NCBI RefSeq assembly: GCF_004570975.1
Contig: NZ_SPPC01000006.1
Span: 62,001-126,000, forward strand
Source: Barnesiella sp. WM24
GTDB lineage: Bacteria; Bacteroidota; Bacteroidia; Bacteroidales; Muribaculaceae
Direction: 5' to 3'
DNA length: 64,000 nucleotides
Under the pieces are notes generated by a model. The model saw only the letters and a program-made list of their open reading frames with translations, had not been told where the DNA came from and made no database searches. Of this stretch, positions 8,390 through 18,082 are shown in pieces (within the stretch, counting starts at the first letter, position 1; the number at the start of each line of letters is the position of its first letter). Position numbers and translations under genes: made by a program.

Positions 8390-11300
8390 ATGAAAAAGGT
8401 TTTGTTACTCGGTTCCGGAGCCCTCAAAATAGGGCAAGCGGGCGAATTTGACTACTCGGGCTCACAGGCGCTCAAGGCTATGCGCGAGGAAGGCATCTCG
8501 ACAGTGTTAATCAACCCCAATATCGCAACCATCCAGACATCGGAAGGCGTTGCCGATCAGGTCTATTTCCTCCCTATCACCCCCTACTTTGTAGAAGAGG
8601 TGATAAAGAAAGAACGCCCCGACGGCATCCTGCTCGCATTTGGCGGTCAGACAGCGCTCAACTGCGGTACAGAACTTTATCTTAACGGCACCCTTGAAAA
8701 ATATGGAGTAAAGGTACTCGGCACTTCGGTTGAGGCGATCATGATCACCGAGGACCGCGACCTCTTCGTAAAGAAGCTCAATGAAATCGAGGTCAAGACC
8801 CCGGTGTCGCAGGCAGTGGAGTCAATCGACGACGCCATAGAAGTAGCCCACCGTATCGGCTTCCCGGTAATGGTGCGCTCGGGCTACGCCCTCGGCGGTC
8901 TCGGTTCAGGAATCTGCACTAACGACGAGGAATTCCGCCGCCACTGTGAAAGCGCCCTCGCCTACTCCAAGCAGATACTTGTCGAGGAGTCGCTCAAGGG
9001 ATGGAAAGAGATTGAATTTGAGGTAATCCGTGATGCCAACGACCACTGCTTCACAGTAGTGCCGATGGAAAATTTTGACCCGCTCGGCATCCACACCGGC
9101 GAGTCAATCGTAGTGGCGCCGATCGTGTCGCTCTCTCCCGAACAGATAAAGATGCTCGAAGACATAGCCACTCGTGTCGTGCGCCATATCGGCATCGTCG
9201 GCGAGTGTAACATCCAGTATGCATTCAACGCCGCCACCAATGACTACCGCATCATCGAGATAAACGCGCGTCTCAGCCGCTCGTCGGCTCTCGCGTCAAA
9301 GGCGTCGGGCTATCCCCTCGCATTTGTCGCCGCCAAGCTCGCTCTCGGCTATACTCTCGACCAGATAGGCGAGATGGGCACTCCCAACTCGGCATATGTA
9401 GCTCCCTCTGTCGACTACATGATAGTCAAGATACCGCGCTGGGACCTTACAAAATTTGTAGGTGTCGACCGCGAGATAGGCTCATCCATGAAGTCAGTGG
9501 GCGAAATCATGTCAATCGGAAAGTCATTTGAGGAAATCATCCAGAAAGGACTCCGCATGATAGGTCAGGGAATGCACGGTTTCGTAGGCAACAACGACCT
9601 GAAATTTGACGACCTTGACTACGCCCTCTCCCACCCGACCGACCTGCGCGTCTTCGCAATAGCCCAGGCTCTTGAAGAGGGTTACACCGTTGACCGCATC
9701 GAGGAGCTGACAAAAATCGACAAGTGGTTTATAGAGCGTCTTGAAAACATCGTGAAATACAAGTCGGTCATATCACAGTATGACAAAATCGAGGATATGC
9801 CCGCCGATGTGCTTAAAGAAGCAAAACGCCTCGGATTCTCCGACTTCCAGATAGCGCGCTTCGTAGAAAACCCCGCCGGCAACATGGAGGCGGAAAACCT
9901 GCGTGTCCGCGCCCACCGCAAGCAGCTCGGCGTATTGCCCTGTGTGCGCCGCATAAATACAGTGGCATCGGAATACCCCGACCTCACCAACTATCTTTAT
10001 GTGACCTACGGCGCCGATGAAAACGCCATCCGCTATGACATGAACGCGGGCAACAATATCGTCGTGCTTGGTTCGGGAGCCTACCGTATCGGTAGCTCGG
10101 TTGAGTTTGACTGGTGTTCGGTCAACGCCGCCAACACCTGCCGCAAGCTTGGCTACAAGTCGATTATGATTAACTACAACCCGGAGACAGTGTCGACTGA
10201 CTATGACATGTGTGACCGTCTCTATTTCGACGAGCTCAGCTTCGAGCGCGTGATGGACATCATCGACCTGGAGACCCCGCGCGGCGTCATCGTGAGCGTG
10301 GGCGGACAGATTCCCAACAATCTCGCCATGAAGCTCTACCGCCGTCACGTGCCTGTGCTCGGCACTTCACCGGTGTCAATCGACCGCGCTGAAAACCGCC
10401 ACAAGTTCTCGGCGATGCTCGACCAGCTCGGCATCGACCAGCCCCGATGGAAAGAGCTCACCACCGAAGCTGAAATCGACAGCTTCATCGACGAAGTGGG
10501 ATTCCCCGTGCTTATCCGCCCCAGCTACGTGCTTTCAGGCGCGGCGATGAACGTATGTTACGACTACGACCAGATGCACCGCTTCCTTGCACAGGCGGCA
10601 AAGGTGTCAAAAGAATACCCCGTTGTCGTTTCCGAATTCCTTCAGAACGCCAAAGAGATAGAGTTTGACGCAGTGGCACGCAACGGCGAGATTGTCGAGT
10701 ATGCCATCTCCGAGCATATCGAATATGCCGGCGTACACTCCGGCGACGCCACCCTCGTGTTCCCCGCACAGAAAATCTACATGGCTACCGCACGCCGCAT
10801 CAAGCGCATCAGCGCCAAGATAGCCAAGGAGCTCAATATCTCGGGTCCGTTTAACATCCAGTATCTCGCTAAAGACAATGACGTGAAGGTAATCGAGTGT
10901 AACCTCCGCGCGTCACGCTCATTCCCGTTTGTCAGCAAGGTTCTGAAGAAAAACTTCATCGAGACCGCCACACGCATCATGCTCGGCGAAAAAGTGGAGA
11001 AAGTAGACACATCGACATTTGACATCGACTACATCGGCATCAAGGCATCGCAATTCTCATTTGCCCGCCTTCACAAGGCCGACCCCGTGCTCGGCGTAGA
11101 CATGTCATCGACCGGTGAGGTAGGCTGCCTCGGAAAAGACTTCGACGAAGCGCTTCTCAACGCCATGATTTCAGTAGGACACCATGTGCCTCAGGGCGCG
11201 GTGCTTGTAAGCTCGGGCGATGTACGCGGAAAGGTCGACATGCTTGACGCCTGCCGCCTGCTTGCCGACAACGGCTACAAGATATATGCCACCGAAGGCA

Positions 11301-11590
11301 CTGCAAAGTTCCTGAACAACAACGGCGTAGAGGCACATCCCGTGTGCTGGCCCGACGAAGAGGGAGAAAATGTGCTCGACCTCATTTCCACCCACGCAGT
11401 CGACCTGGTGATAAACATCCCGAAGAACCATACCAAGCGCGAGCTTACCAACGGCTACCGCATACGCCGCTGGGCTATCGACCACAACATACCCTTGCTG
11501 ACCAACGCACGCCTTGCAGGCGCATTTGTAAAAGCGTTTATCAACAAGCCGGTCGAGAAACTCGGCATCACCCCCTGGAAAGAATACTAA
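8390..11590 (+). CDS. carB: Carbamoyl-phosphate synthase large subunit
   Basis: This 1066-residue protein is full length for CarB. The enzyme makes carbamoyl phosphate from bicarbonate, ATP and glutamine-derived ammonia, feeding pyrimidine and arginine synthesis. Two homologous ATP-grasp halves are visible: GSGALKIGQAGEFDYSGSQA at the start and GSGAYRIGSSVEFDWCSVNA near residue 560. Each is followed by EINARLSRSSALASK- or ECNLRASRSFPFVSK-type metal-site segments. The last 130 or so residues form the MGS-like allosteric domain. The small subunit carA is not adjacent. A strong terminator follows. Confidence 0.97.
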   Translation: MKKVLLLGSGALKIGQAGEFDYSGSQALKAMREEGISTVLINPNIATIQTSEGVADQVYFLPITPYFVEEVIKKERPDGILLAFGGQTALNCGTELYLNGTLEKYGVKVLGTSVEAIMITEDRDLFVKKLNEIEVKTPVSQAVESIDDAIEVAHRIGFPVMVRSGYALGGLGSGICTNDEEFRRHCESALAYSKQILVEESLKGWKEIEFEVIRDANDHCFTVVPMENFDPLGIHTGESIVVAPIVSLSPEQIKMLEDIATRVVRHIGIVGECNIQYAFNAATNDYRIIEINARLSRSSALASKASGYPLAFVAAKLALGYTLDQIGEMGTPNSAYVAPSVDYMIVKIPRWDLTKFVGVDREIGSSMKSVGEIMSIGKSFEEIIQKGLRMIGQGMHGFVGNNDLKFDDLDYALSHPTDLRVFAIAQALEEGYTVDRIEELTKIDKWFIERLENIVKYKSVISQYDKIEDMPADVLKEAKRLGFSDFQIARFVENPAGNMEAENLRVRAHRKQLGVLPCVRRINTVASEYPDLTNYLYVTYGADENAIRYDMNAGNNIVVLGSGAYRIGSSVEFDWCSVNAANTCRKLGYKSIMINYNPETVSTDYDMCDRLYFDELSFERVMDIIDLETPRGVIVSVGGQIPNNLAMKLYRRHVPVLGTSPVSIDRAENRHKFSAMLDQLGIDQPRWKELTTEAEIDSFIDEVGFPVLIRPSYVLSGAAMNVCYDYDQMHRFLAQAAKVSKEYPVVVSEFLQNAKEIEFDAVARNGEIVEYAISEHIEYAGVHSGDATLVFPAQKIYMATARRIKRISAKIAKELNISGPFNIQYLAKDNDVKVIECNLRASRSFPFVSKVLKKNFIETATRIMLGEKVEKVDTSTFDIDYIGIKASQFSFARLHKADPVLGVDMSSTGEVGCLGKDFDEALLNAMISVGHHVPQGAVLVSSGDVRGKVDMLDACRLLADNGYKIYATEGTAKFLNNNGVEAHPVCWPDEEGENVLDLISTHAVDLVINIPKNHTKRELTNGYRIRRWAIDHNIPLLTNARLAGAFVKAFINKPVEKLGITPWKEY

Positions 11591-11610
11591 TCCCTTTTAC
11601 CAGAATAACC

Positions 11611-11648
11611 AAGGAGCTGCGCCATCTGACGCAGCTCCTTTTCTTTTT
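11611..11648 (+). terminator. Intrinsic terminator of carB
   Basis: AAGGAGCTGCG and CGCAGCTCCTT form a perfect 11-bp stem around an 8-nt loop, followed by TTCTTTTT. It starts 20 nt after the carB stop. Confidence 0.9.
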
Positions 11649-11806
11649 CCAATAACGATGCACGGACTCGGCGGATGAAACGCGGACACAGCGGATGAAA
11701 CGCGGGCGAGCTTCCACTCGCCCCTACATTGTTTGTAATGTATCCCTATAAATAAAAACCTGTAAATCACGTGGTGCACCGCGTAGCCCGCATCGCGTAG
11801 CTGTAG

Positions 11807-11929
11807 GGGCGACTGGAAGGTCGCCCGCCTTACACCAAACCATACCCCATTTGGGGATGCACACCATAATCCAAAACCGCGCACGGTGCGGACGCGGCGG
11901 ATGAAACGCGGGCGAGCTTCCACTCGCCC
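11807..11929 (+). repeat. REPIN-like element, mixed stems (C/G then G/C)
   Basis: The left REP (11807-11826) is GGGCGAC-TGGAAG-GTCGCCC, preceded by GTAGCTGTAG. The right REP (11910-11929) is the inverted GGGCGAG...CTCGCCC form followed by CTACATTGC. The spacer is 83 nt. The two ends carry different closing pairs in the stem. Confidence 0.8.
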
Positions 11930-12012
11930 CTACATTGCTTGTAATGGGTTTCTACAAATAAATACCTGTAAATCACGGGGTGCCGTATCATTGATATACC
12001 GCGTAGCTGTAG

Positions 12013-12135
12013 GGGCGACTGGAAGGTCGCCCGCTTTACACCAAATCATACCCCATTTGGGGCTGCACTCCATAAACCAAAACCGCGCACGGTGCGGACA
12101 CGGCGTATGCAACGCGGGCGAGCTTCCACTCGCCC
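12013..12135 (+). repeat. REPIN-like element, second copy
   Basis: It has the same architecture as 11807-11929, with REPs at 12013-12032 and 12116-12135 and an 83-nt spacer. The spacer is nearly identical to the first copy, indicating recent duplication. Confidence 0.8.
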
Positions 12136-12284
12136 CTACATTGCTTGTAATGTATTTCTTTAAATAACCGCCTGTAAATCACGGGGTGCCGTATCATTGA
12201 TATACCGCGTAGCCAGCACCGCGTAGCTGTAGGGGCGACTGGAAGGTCGCCCGACTTACGCAAACCGGACAACGGGCAATCAAC

Positions 12285-14120
12285 TTAGCGCGAAACTCTT
12301 TTGACAACAGAACCGTCGCTAAGTCGCTCAATAACTATACCGCTGTAATCTTCACCGACTTTCATTCCGTCGACATTATAACGCTCCAGGACAGTTTTGT
12401 CGCTTGAGCAACTTACGTTATCCATGCCAAGAGTTTTAGACGACAAGGTAATATTGTCTATGTAACACGGGCTCGTTCCGGCGACATGACGGAATATTAT
12501 CTGGGCATAATCCATGTCAGCCACGCCGGTGAGGTCAATATGCGCAGCCTTCCACTCATCGGAAGCTTCAACCTCCACAATCTTGATGTCATTGAAATCC
12601 TTGGCGAGCCCTACACTAAGTTTTGCTCCGGCAGGTAAACGATACCAGAAATATAAATGTACCTCAGGCACGTCTTTTAGCCATATCTTGCTTGAATACA
12701 GGTCTATGTCGACTCCATCCGCCTGTCCGGATATTTTAATTGAACCTCCGTCGCCATCATGATTTTCCATATCGGTCACGGCAGAAGCTTTCGTGTCTTT
12801 CGAGCTAAGGAACCAGGATGAGTGCAATTGCCGTTCAGCAAAAGATTCCTCAAAAGGAAGGTCAAGAGACTTTCCGAGAATCACGCTATTGGAATGTCCG
12901 CGAGAGCCTTCACCGGCGCTCGACACAGCACGCATGACATATATGTACTGCCGCTGCACACCTTGTTCTGCACGACCTGCGATTGTATAACTGTTGCCTT
13001 CCACTCCTTTGGCAACTTCTACAAGATTTATGCCATCAACCGATTCCCATATATCATATCGAAGATTTGACGTGTTTACATAATGACCGTTCCATCCGAG
13101 AGGCAGATCCTCCCAGGTGATTATTACATCAGAGGCGACAACGCTCAATGTGATATTCTGCGGTACAGAAGGAATGTCTTCACCGACAAAGAGACTGAGT
13201 TTTGTAGATTTCCCCGCACCGGTCTCATTGTAAGGAATAACCGTATAGTGATTGTCTCCGTTGGAAGGGTTTTCATCCACATAAATCAACTCCTCTCCCA
13301 CGCCGGGATTTTCAAAGGTTTTAATTAGATTTGTATCATCACGATATATCTCAACTTTTGAAAGTGAAGAGAGCGATGTGCCGGCAGTAGTCAAAACCGG
13401 AGTACTGAATGAAATAGTTGCTTTTAATGCGCCTTCAGGATCAGCGACAATAGCAAGATCGGTCACTGCATCAGGAGCCGCCTCTACAGCTCCCTCCTTG
13501 ACGCTAATATCATCAATGTCAAGCTCAAAGCCATCTGTCGGGTCTGACGTGCAATGAATACCGAGGTAGTAAACTCCGTCAACCGGGACTTTTACCGTCA
13601 CATTAAAATCAAGAGCGTTATACTGAGCCACAACAGTTTTTTCAACCACCTCAATAGTCATGGATTCTGCGTCAGGAGATGCGCCGAGCCATGCGCTAAA
13701 CTCTTCAGGCGACGATTCATCAAAACTTCTCGCCCTGAACGAAATTTCATAATTTTTATCGGCTTCCATTCTGAAACCGGGTGTAATCAGCCAGTCATCG
13801 GCTACATCATCGGCAAACAGAGAAAAATATTGGGCAACTCCATCAGACCATTCCCATGATACAAAGTCATCATTGCTGTCAATTACAGTAAACGAATCAA
13901 ATGTCGATTCATCTTCAAAGTTCTCAAACCACGGGAGCTCAACAACAGCTTCAGAAACCCTGGAGACAGGCGCCATATGCCTCTGCTTAGTCACTTTTTC
14001 AGCTAAAGCCTTTTTCAACTCTGAGCGTGACTTCAGGCGCTCTACATCATTCACCGCAGAGACGGTCAACGACGTGCATGCCAAAATTACCAATGCAATA
14101 AAATAGTGAAATCTGTTCAT
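12285..14120 (-). CDS. Secreted multi-domain protein (choice-of-anchor/fibronectin-like), sorting-type C-terminus
   Basis: A 611-residue protein results from ATG 14120; the apparent upstream start is a TTG. An N-terminal signal peptide is evident (hydrophobic YFIALVILACTSLTVSA). The region around residues 60-210 looks like a jelly-roll choice-of-anchor domain (WFENFED, DDWLITPGF, CYIDNITLS-like strands). Fibronectin type III-like stretches follow, then a second jelly-roll domain near 450-570. The last 50 residues (RYNVDGMKVG, then GIVIERLSDG) resemble Bacteroidales sorting tails, so export to the surface is inferred. The gene lies between two REPIN arrays. The ligand or enzymatic role cannot be told. 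Confidence 0.7.
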   Translation of the reverse strand: MNRFHYFIALVILACTSLTVSAVNDVERLKSRSELKKALAEKVTKQRHMAPVSRVSEAVVELPWFENFEDESTFDSFTVIDSNDDFVSWEWSDGVAQYFSLFADDVADDWLITPGFRMEADKNYEISFRARSFDESSPEEFSAWLGASPDAESMTIEVVEKTVVAQYNALDFNVTVKVPVDGVYYLGIHCTSDPTDGFELDIDDISVKEGAVEAAPDAVTDLAIVADPEGALKATISFSTPVLTTAGTSLSSLSKVEIYRDDTNLIKTFENPGVGEELIYVDENPSNGDNHYTVIPYNETGAGKSTKLSLFVGEDIPSVPQNITLSVVASDVIITWEDLPLGWNGHYVNTSNLRYDIWESVDGINLVEVAKGVEGNSYTIAGRAEQGVQRQYIYVMRAVSSAGEGSRGHSNSVILGKSLDLPFEESFAERQLHSSWFLSSKDTKASAVTDMENHDGDGGSIKISGQADGVDIDLYSSKIWLKDVPEVHLYFWYRLPAGAKLSVGLAKDFNDIKIVEVEASDEWKAAHIDLTGVADMDYAQIIFRHVAGTSPCYIDNITLSSKTLGMDNVSCSSDKTVLERYNVDGMKVGEDYSGIVIERLSDGSVVKRVSR

Positions 14121-14149
14121 GTTATACAAAATAAGAAATTATACAATCA

Positions 14150-14157
14150 CAAAATTA
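14150..14157 (-). promoter_or_regulatory. -7 promoter box (TAATTTTG) for the secreted-protein gene
   Basis: The minus-strand TAnnTTTG match lies 29 nt before ATG 14120 and supports that start. Confidence 0.45.
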
Positions 14158-14225
14158 ATAAATTAATGCAAATTTTCACATTCAAATAGCAAGTTTAAGC
14201 AATTTGCAATCAATCACAGACCAAT

Positions 14226-14760
14226 TCAAAACATTAAAACGGAGACACACGGTGCGGACAAGGCGGTGTGGACACGGCGGTGCGGACTCTGCTGAGGCAA
14301 CGCGGACACGGCGGATGAAACGCGGGCGAGCTTCCACTCGCCCCTACATTGCTTGTAATGTATCGCTATAAATAAACACCTGCAAATCACGGGGTGCCAT
14401 ATCATTGACATACCGCATAGCCCGTACCGCGTAGCTGTAGGGGCGACTGGAAGGTCGCCCGCCTTACACAAACCTATCGGAGGATGCACACCATAATCAA
14501 AAACCGCGCACGGTGCGGACACGGCGGATGAAACGCGGGCGAGCTTCCACTCGCCCCTACATTGCTTGTAATGTATCGCTATAAATAAACTCCTGTAAAT
14601 CACGTGGTGCCGTATCATTGATATACCGCGTAGCTGTAATGTATTTATACAAATAGACACCTGTAAATCACGTGGTACCGTATCATTGATATACCGCGTA
14701 GCCCGTACCGCGTAGCTGTAGGGGCGACTGGAAGGTCGCCCGCGTTCCCGCACTCCGTGG
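14226..14760. repeat. REP/REPIN-like palindrome array (right of the secreted-protein gene)
   Basis: REPs lie at 14324-14343, 14441-14460, 14537-14556 and 14722-14741, in the same orientation pattern as the 11.7-12.3 kb array. One complete outward-facing pair spans 14441-14556 (76-nt spacer). Between 14557 and 14721 the internal segment TGTAAATCACGTGGT...ATTGATATACCGCGTAG occurs twice in tandem, an internal duplication. No gene is credible here; long open frames are repeat translations. Confidence 0.85.
14441..14556 (+). repeat. REPIN-like element, third copy of the mixed-stem type
   Basis: The left REP has the C/G stem (14441-14460) and the right REP the G/C stem (14537-14556), with a 76-nt spacer. 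The outer flanks GTAGCTGTAG and CTACATTGC match the other elements. Confidence 0.8.
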
Positions 14761-14825
14761 GGACGGGATCGGGTATTTATTGTTTTTTAACTTGATTGGG
14801 CGATAAATCTGCACCGATTCCGAGT

Positions 14826-14833
14826 TATCTTTG
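14826..14833 (+). promoter_or_regulatory. recA -7 promoter box (TATCTTTG)
   Basis: An exact TAnnTTTG match begins 34 nt before ATG 14860. No SOS-box-like palindrome was noticed beside it. Confidence 0.55.
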
Positions 14834-14859
14834 CACTAAACATTAAAACAGTCACAATC

Positions 14860-16050
14860 ATGGAAAAACCAAAGAAAACCACCATAAAGAAGGGTGCGGC
14901 TCCCGCTGACCCCAAGGCTGCCAAGAATGAGGCTCTTGCCCAGGCTATGGCAAAGATTGAAAAGAATTATGGCAGGGGTGCCATTATGAAGCTCGGCGAC
15001 GACCGCGTCGAGGACATCGAGGTAATCCCTACCGGCTCGATAAGCCTTAACTATGCACTCGGTGTCGGCGGATATCCTCGCGGCAGAATCACCGAGATAT
15101 ATGGACCCGAGTCTTCTGGTAAGACTACACTTGCCATCCACGCGATAGCGGAGGCACAGAAACGCGGCGGCATCGCGGCGATTATCGACGCTGAACACGC
15201 CTTTGACCGTTTTTATGCCGAAAAGCTTGGTGTTGACGTCGACAACCTGCTTATCGCGCAGCCCGACAACGGCGAGCAGGCTCTTGAAATAGCAGAACAG
15301 CTCATACGCTCATCGGCAATCGATATAATCGTAGTCGACTCAGTGGCAGCACTTACGCCCAAAAGCGAGATTGACGGCGACATGGGCGACCGCAACGTGG
15401 GTCTTCAGGCGCGACTTATGTCACAGGCGATGCGTAAGCTCACAGGAAGCATCTCGCGCACCAACACCTGCTGCATATTCATCAACCAGCTCCGCGACAA
15501 GATAGGCGTGATGTTTGGACCGTCGGAAACCACCACAGGCGGTAACGCACTGAAATTTTATGCTTCGGTGAGAGTCGACATCCGTGCCGCCACATCAATC
15601 AAGGATGGTGACGATGTGCTCGGACGCCATGCCAAGGTAAAGGTCGTTAAAAACAAGGTGGCGCCCCCATTCAAGCGCGCAGAGTTTGACATCATGTTTG
15701 GCGAAGGCATATCACGCGCAGGCGAGATACTTGACCTGGGCACAGAACTCGGCATCATCAACAAAAGCGGCTCATGGTTCAGCTATGAAGGCTCCAAGCT
15801 CGCCCAGGGCAGCGTGGCGGCAAAGCGCATGATTGCCGACAATCCCGAACTCGCCGAAGAGCTTGAGGCTAAGATTATGGAAGCGCTGAAGTCGGGCGAC
15901 AGCAGCGCCGGCACCACAAAGAAGCCGAAACTGAAGAAAGCCGCCGATGAAAAGCCTGACAGCGATAACAGCGAGGACGAACTCGACGACATCTCCGACA
16001 GCGAATTTCCCGACGATTTCTCAATCGACGAAGACGTAACAGAAGATTAA
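14860..16050 (+). CDS. recA: Recombinase RecA
   Basis: This 396-residue RecA drives homologous pairing and strand exchange and acts as co-protease in the SOS response. The Walker [10 protein letters not shown] lies near residues 84-92. Other signatures are [21 protein letters not shown] (Walker B), and [30 protein letters not shown], which spans L2. A basic N-terminal patch (KKTTIKKG) and a long acidic C-terminal tail rich in D, E and S make it somewhat longer than the 350-residue norm, a common variation in Bacteroidales. It has its own promoter and terminator. The REPIN array ends about 100 nt upstream. Confidence 0.97.
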   Translation: MEKPKKTTIKKGAAPADPKAAKNEALAQAMAKIEKNYGRGAIMKLGDDRVEDIEVIPTGSISLNYALGVGGYPRGRITEIYGPESSGKTTLAIHAIAEAQKRGGIAAIIDAEHAFDRFYAEKLGVDVDNLLIAQPDNGEQALEIAEQLIRSSAIDIIVVDSVAALTPKSEIDGDMGDRNVGLQARLMSQAMRKLTGSISRTNTCCIFINQLRDKIGVMFGPSETTTGGNALKFYASVRVDIRAATSIKDGDDVLGRHAKVKVVKNKVAPPFKRAEFDIMFGEGISRAGEILDLGTELGIINKSGSWFSYEGSKLAQGSVAAKRMIADNPELAEELEAKIMEALKSGDSSAGTTKKPKLKKAADEKPDSDNSEDELDDISDSEFPDDFSIDEDVTED

Positions 16051-16061
16051 GACCATATTGA

Positions 16062-16097
16062 AAAACGGGGCGGCTCAAAAGTCAGCCCCGTTTTCAT
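16062..16097 (+). terminator. Intrinsic terminator of recA
   Basis: AAAACGGGGC (16062-16071) pairs with GCCCCGTTTT (16085-16094) around a 13-nt loop, and the stem runs into a short T-tract. It starts 12 nt after the recA stop. Confidence 0.8.
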
Positions 16098-16114
16098 TTA
16101 TTAAACTGATTTAA

Positions 16115-16145
16115 TTTGCAGGATTAATGATTTTAACTATCTTTG
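16115..16145 (+). promoter_or_regulatory. pfkA promoter: TTTG at -33 and TATCTTTG at -7
   Basis: TTTG at 16115-16118 and TATCTTTG at 16138-16145 are 19 nt apart, an excellent match to the Bacteroidetes consensus. The leader is about 40 nt. Confidence 0.65.
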
Positions 16146-16192
16146 TGGCATATTGCCGTAATAGTATTACACTTTATTAAAATCTATTCAAT

Positions 16193-17173
16193 ATGTCCCA
16201 AATCAAGACAATAGGTATTCTCACCTCCGGAGGTGACGCACCCGGGATGAACGCCGCGATACGCGCGGTGACACGTTCCGCTATCTTCAGCGGATTCAAG
16301 GTAAAAGGTATCTACCGCGGTTACCGCGGGCTCATCACCAACGAGATAGTTGAGTTCAAGACACAGAACGTATCCAATATAATCCAGATGGGCGGAACCA
16401 TCCTGAAGACAGCGCGCTGCAAGGAATTCCAGACTCCCGAAGGTCGCCAGCTCGCCTACGACACAATACGCCAGCATGAGATTGACGCGCTTGTAGTGAT
16501 AGGCGGTGACGGATCGCTCACGGGTGCCCGCATTTTCGCCACCGAGTTCAATTTCCCTATCATAGGACTCCCCGGAACCATCGACAACGACCTTTACGGC
16601 ACCGACAGGACTATCGGATATGACACGGCACTGAACACAATCATGGAATGTGTCGACAAGATACGCGACACCGCGACAAGCCACGAACGCCTATTTTTCA
16701 TCGAGGTAATGGGTCGCGACGCCGGCTTCCTCGCGCTTAACGGAGCCATCGCATCGGGCGCAGAGGCGGCTATAATCCCGGAAATATCGACTGAGGTCGA
16801 CCAGCTTGCAGAGCTTATACAGAACGGATTCCGCAAGAGCAAAAACTCATCAATCGTGCTTGTTGCCGAAAGTCCTGTGACCGGAGGGGCAATGGGGCTT
16901 GCCGAACGTGTTAAAAACGAGTATCCCGGCTACGACGTGCGTGTGTCGATACTCGGTCACCTGCAGCGAGGCGGCTCGCCGACCGCAGCCGACCGCATAC
17001 TCGCGTCACGCCTCGGCTCAGCGGCAATCGACGCGCTGCTTGAAGACCAGCGCAACGTGATGATCGGTATATCCAACGATGAAATAGTTTACGTGCCTTT
17101 CTCAAAGGCAATCAAGAATGACAAGCCTATCAACCGCGAGCTTCTCAACACCTTGCGACGCCTGTCAATCTAA
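16193..17173 (+). CDS. pfkA: ATP-dependent 6-phosphofructokinase
   Basis: This 326-residue enzyme phosphorylates fructose-6-phosphate, the committed step of glycolysis. It has [12 protein letters not shown] at the N-terminus and the GGDGSLTGA nucleotide site near residue 103. The active-site GLPGTIDND follows at 126-134, then EVMGRDAGF and [15 protein letters not shown]. Glycine at the GGDGS position suggests the ATP-dependent rather than the PPi-dependent class. Length is normal. Its 3' end overlaps the convergent queG gene by 9 nt, so no separate terminator exists between them. Confidence 0.96.
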   Translation: MSQIKTIGILTSGGDAPGMNAAIRAVTRSAIFSGFKVKGIYRGYRGLITNEIVEFKTQNVSNIIQMGGTILKTARCKEFQTPEGRQLAYDTIRQHEIDALVVIGGDGSLTGARIFATEFNFPIIGLPGTIDNDLYGTDRTIGYDTALNTIMECVDKIRDTATSHERLFFIEVMGRDAGFLALNGAIASGAEAAIIPEISTEVDQLAELIQNGFRKSKNSSIVLVAESPVTGGAMGLAERVKNEYPGYDVRVSILGHLQRGGSPTAADRILASRLGSAAIDALLEDQRNVMIGISNDEIVYVPFSKAIKNDKPINRELLNTLRRLSI

Positions 17174-18082
17174 ATAATCAAGATTACGCATAAGTCCTTT
17201 TAGTTTAGTGCGCTTTACCGCTGAATGTCGGAAAAGCGCACTAAATTTTTCCGGTGTAAGCCCGGCGATTGAATCCCGGTCAAGCGAAAGAAAACCTTCA
17301 GAAGGGGCAAACTCCTCAATATCCGTCGGGACACACGCGCGGTTATGGGGACACACCTGCTGACACACATCGCAACCGTAAAGATGATTGCCAAGAGAGG
17401 TCCCCTCCGGCAATGACTCTCCGCGATATTCGATAGTAAGATAAGAAAGACAGCGTCTGGCATCGATTTTACCGTCCTTTATCGCGCTTCCGGGGCAAGA
17501 CCTCACACACGCCCCGCAAGAGCCGCAATCGCCCTTAAAACGCGCGTCAGGGGCAAAACCGGCAGTGGTCAGTATCTCTCCGAGAAAGAAATAAGACCCC
17601 ATGCCGGGAATTATCAGCTGTGAGTTTACTCCGCGGAAGCCGAGTCCCGCCTCTACCGCCCAGTAACGCTCCGGGATAGGTGCCGTGTCCACACACACGC
17701 GTGTCTCTCCGCCATAAAGCTCCTCTATATGGCACGCGAGCTTACGCAGGCGGTCACGCACCACCTCATGGTAATCCTTACCGTAAGAATAATAGGCAAA
17801 CTGCGGCACATCGCCACGCTGAAACAGGGCGGGAAAATAATTGAACGCACACACAATCACCGATGCCGCGCCCGGAAGCAAGCCACCGGGATTACGCCTC
17901 ACGTCATGATAGCGGTCAAGATAAGACATCTCGCCGTGACATCCCTCCGCAATCCACTCTTCATATCTTTTAAGCTGCTCTTCATCCACATCATGGACAG
18001 AGGCAATCCCGAGTCGCGACACGCCGAGACGCGACGCCGCCTCGCGCAGCTCTTCACTACATGTCGACGGGAGCAAACTCAT
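17165..18082 (-). CDS. queG: Epoxyqueuosine reductase
   Basis: QueG reduces epoxyqueuosine to queuosine, the last step of the tRNA wobble-base modification, using cobalamin and two [4Fe-4S] clusters. The cysteine motifs [16 protein letters not shown] and [11 protein letters not shown] are both present, as is [23 protein letters not shown] in the N-terminal domain. ATG 18082 gives 305 residues and a 26-nt overlap with the upstream deacetylase gene. An in-frame ATG at 18124 is possible but would overlap more. It is the last gene of a long minus-strand run. Confidence 0.92.
   Translation of the reverse strand: MSLLPSTCSEELREAASRLGVSRLGIASVHDVDEEQLKRYEEWIAEGCHGEMSYLDRYHDVRRNPGGLLPGAASVIVCAFNYFPALFQRGDVPQFAYYSYGKDYHEVVRDRLRKLACHIEELYGGETRVCVDTAPIPERYWAVEAGLGFRGVNSQLIIPGMGSYFFLGEILTTAGFAPDARFKGDCGSCGACVRSCPGSAIKDGKIDARRCLSYLTIEYRGESLPEGTSLGNHLYGCDVCQQVCPHNRACVPTDIEEFAPSEGFLSLDRDSIAGLTPEKFSALFRHSAVKRTKLKGLMRNLDYLD

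Larger units (their letters stand above)
11649..12284. repeat. REP/REPIN-like palindrome array (left of the secreted-protein gene)
   Basis: This 636-nt stretch has no credible gene and is built from alternating palindromes. REPs lie at 11704-11723, 11807-11826, 11910-11929, 12013-12032, 12116-12135 and 12233-12252. Between them recur words such as TGTAAATCACG, ATTGATATACCGCG and CACGGTGCGGAC. Two complete outward-facing pairs are present (11807-11929 and 12013-12135, both with 83-nt spacers), flanked by single REPs. Apparent reading frames here are translations of the repeat. Confidence 0.85.

Noticed and set aside
11704-12252. CRISPR array
   Set aside because: The palindromes are spaced irregularly (83 and about 100 nt), the spacers are themselves repeated, and no cas gene is in the window.
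11597-12272. Open frames of 60-108 codons over the 11.7-12.3 kb region on both strands
   Set aside because: They are translations of the palindromic repeats (giving the same RASTRPY-like peptide each time) and recur at every REPIN.
14226-14753. 175-codon open frame on the minus strand
   Set aside because: It runs entirely through REPIN units and repeats the same peptide strings; no signal of a gene.
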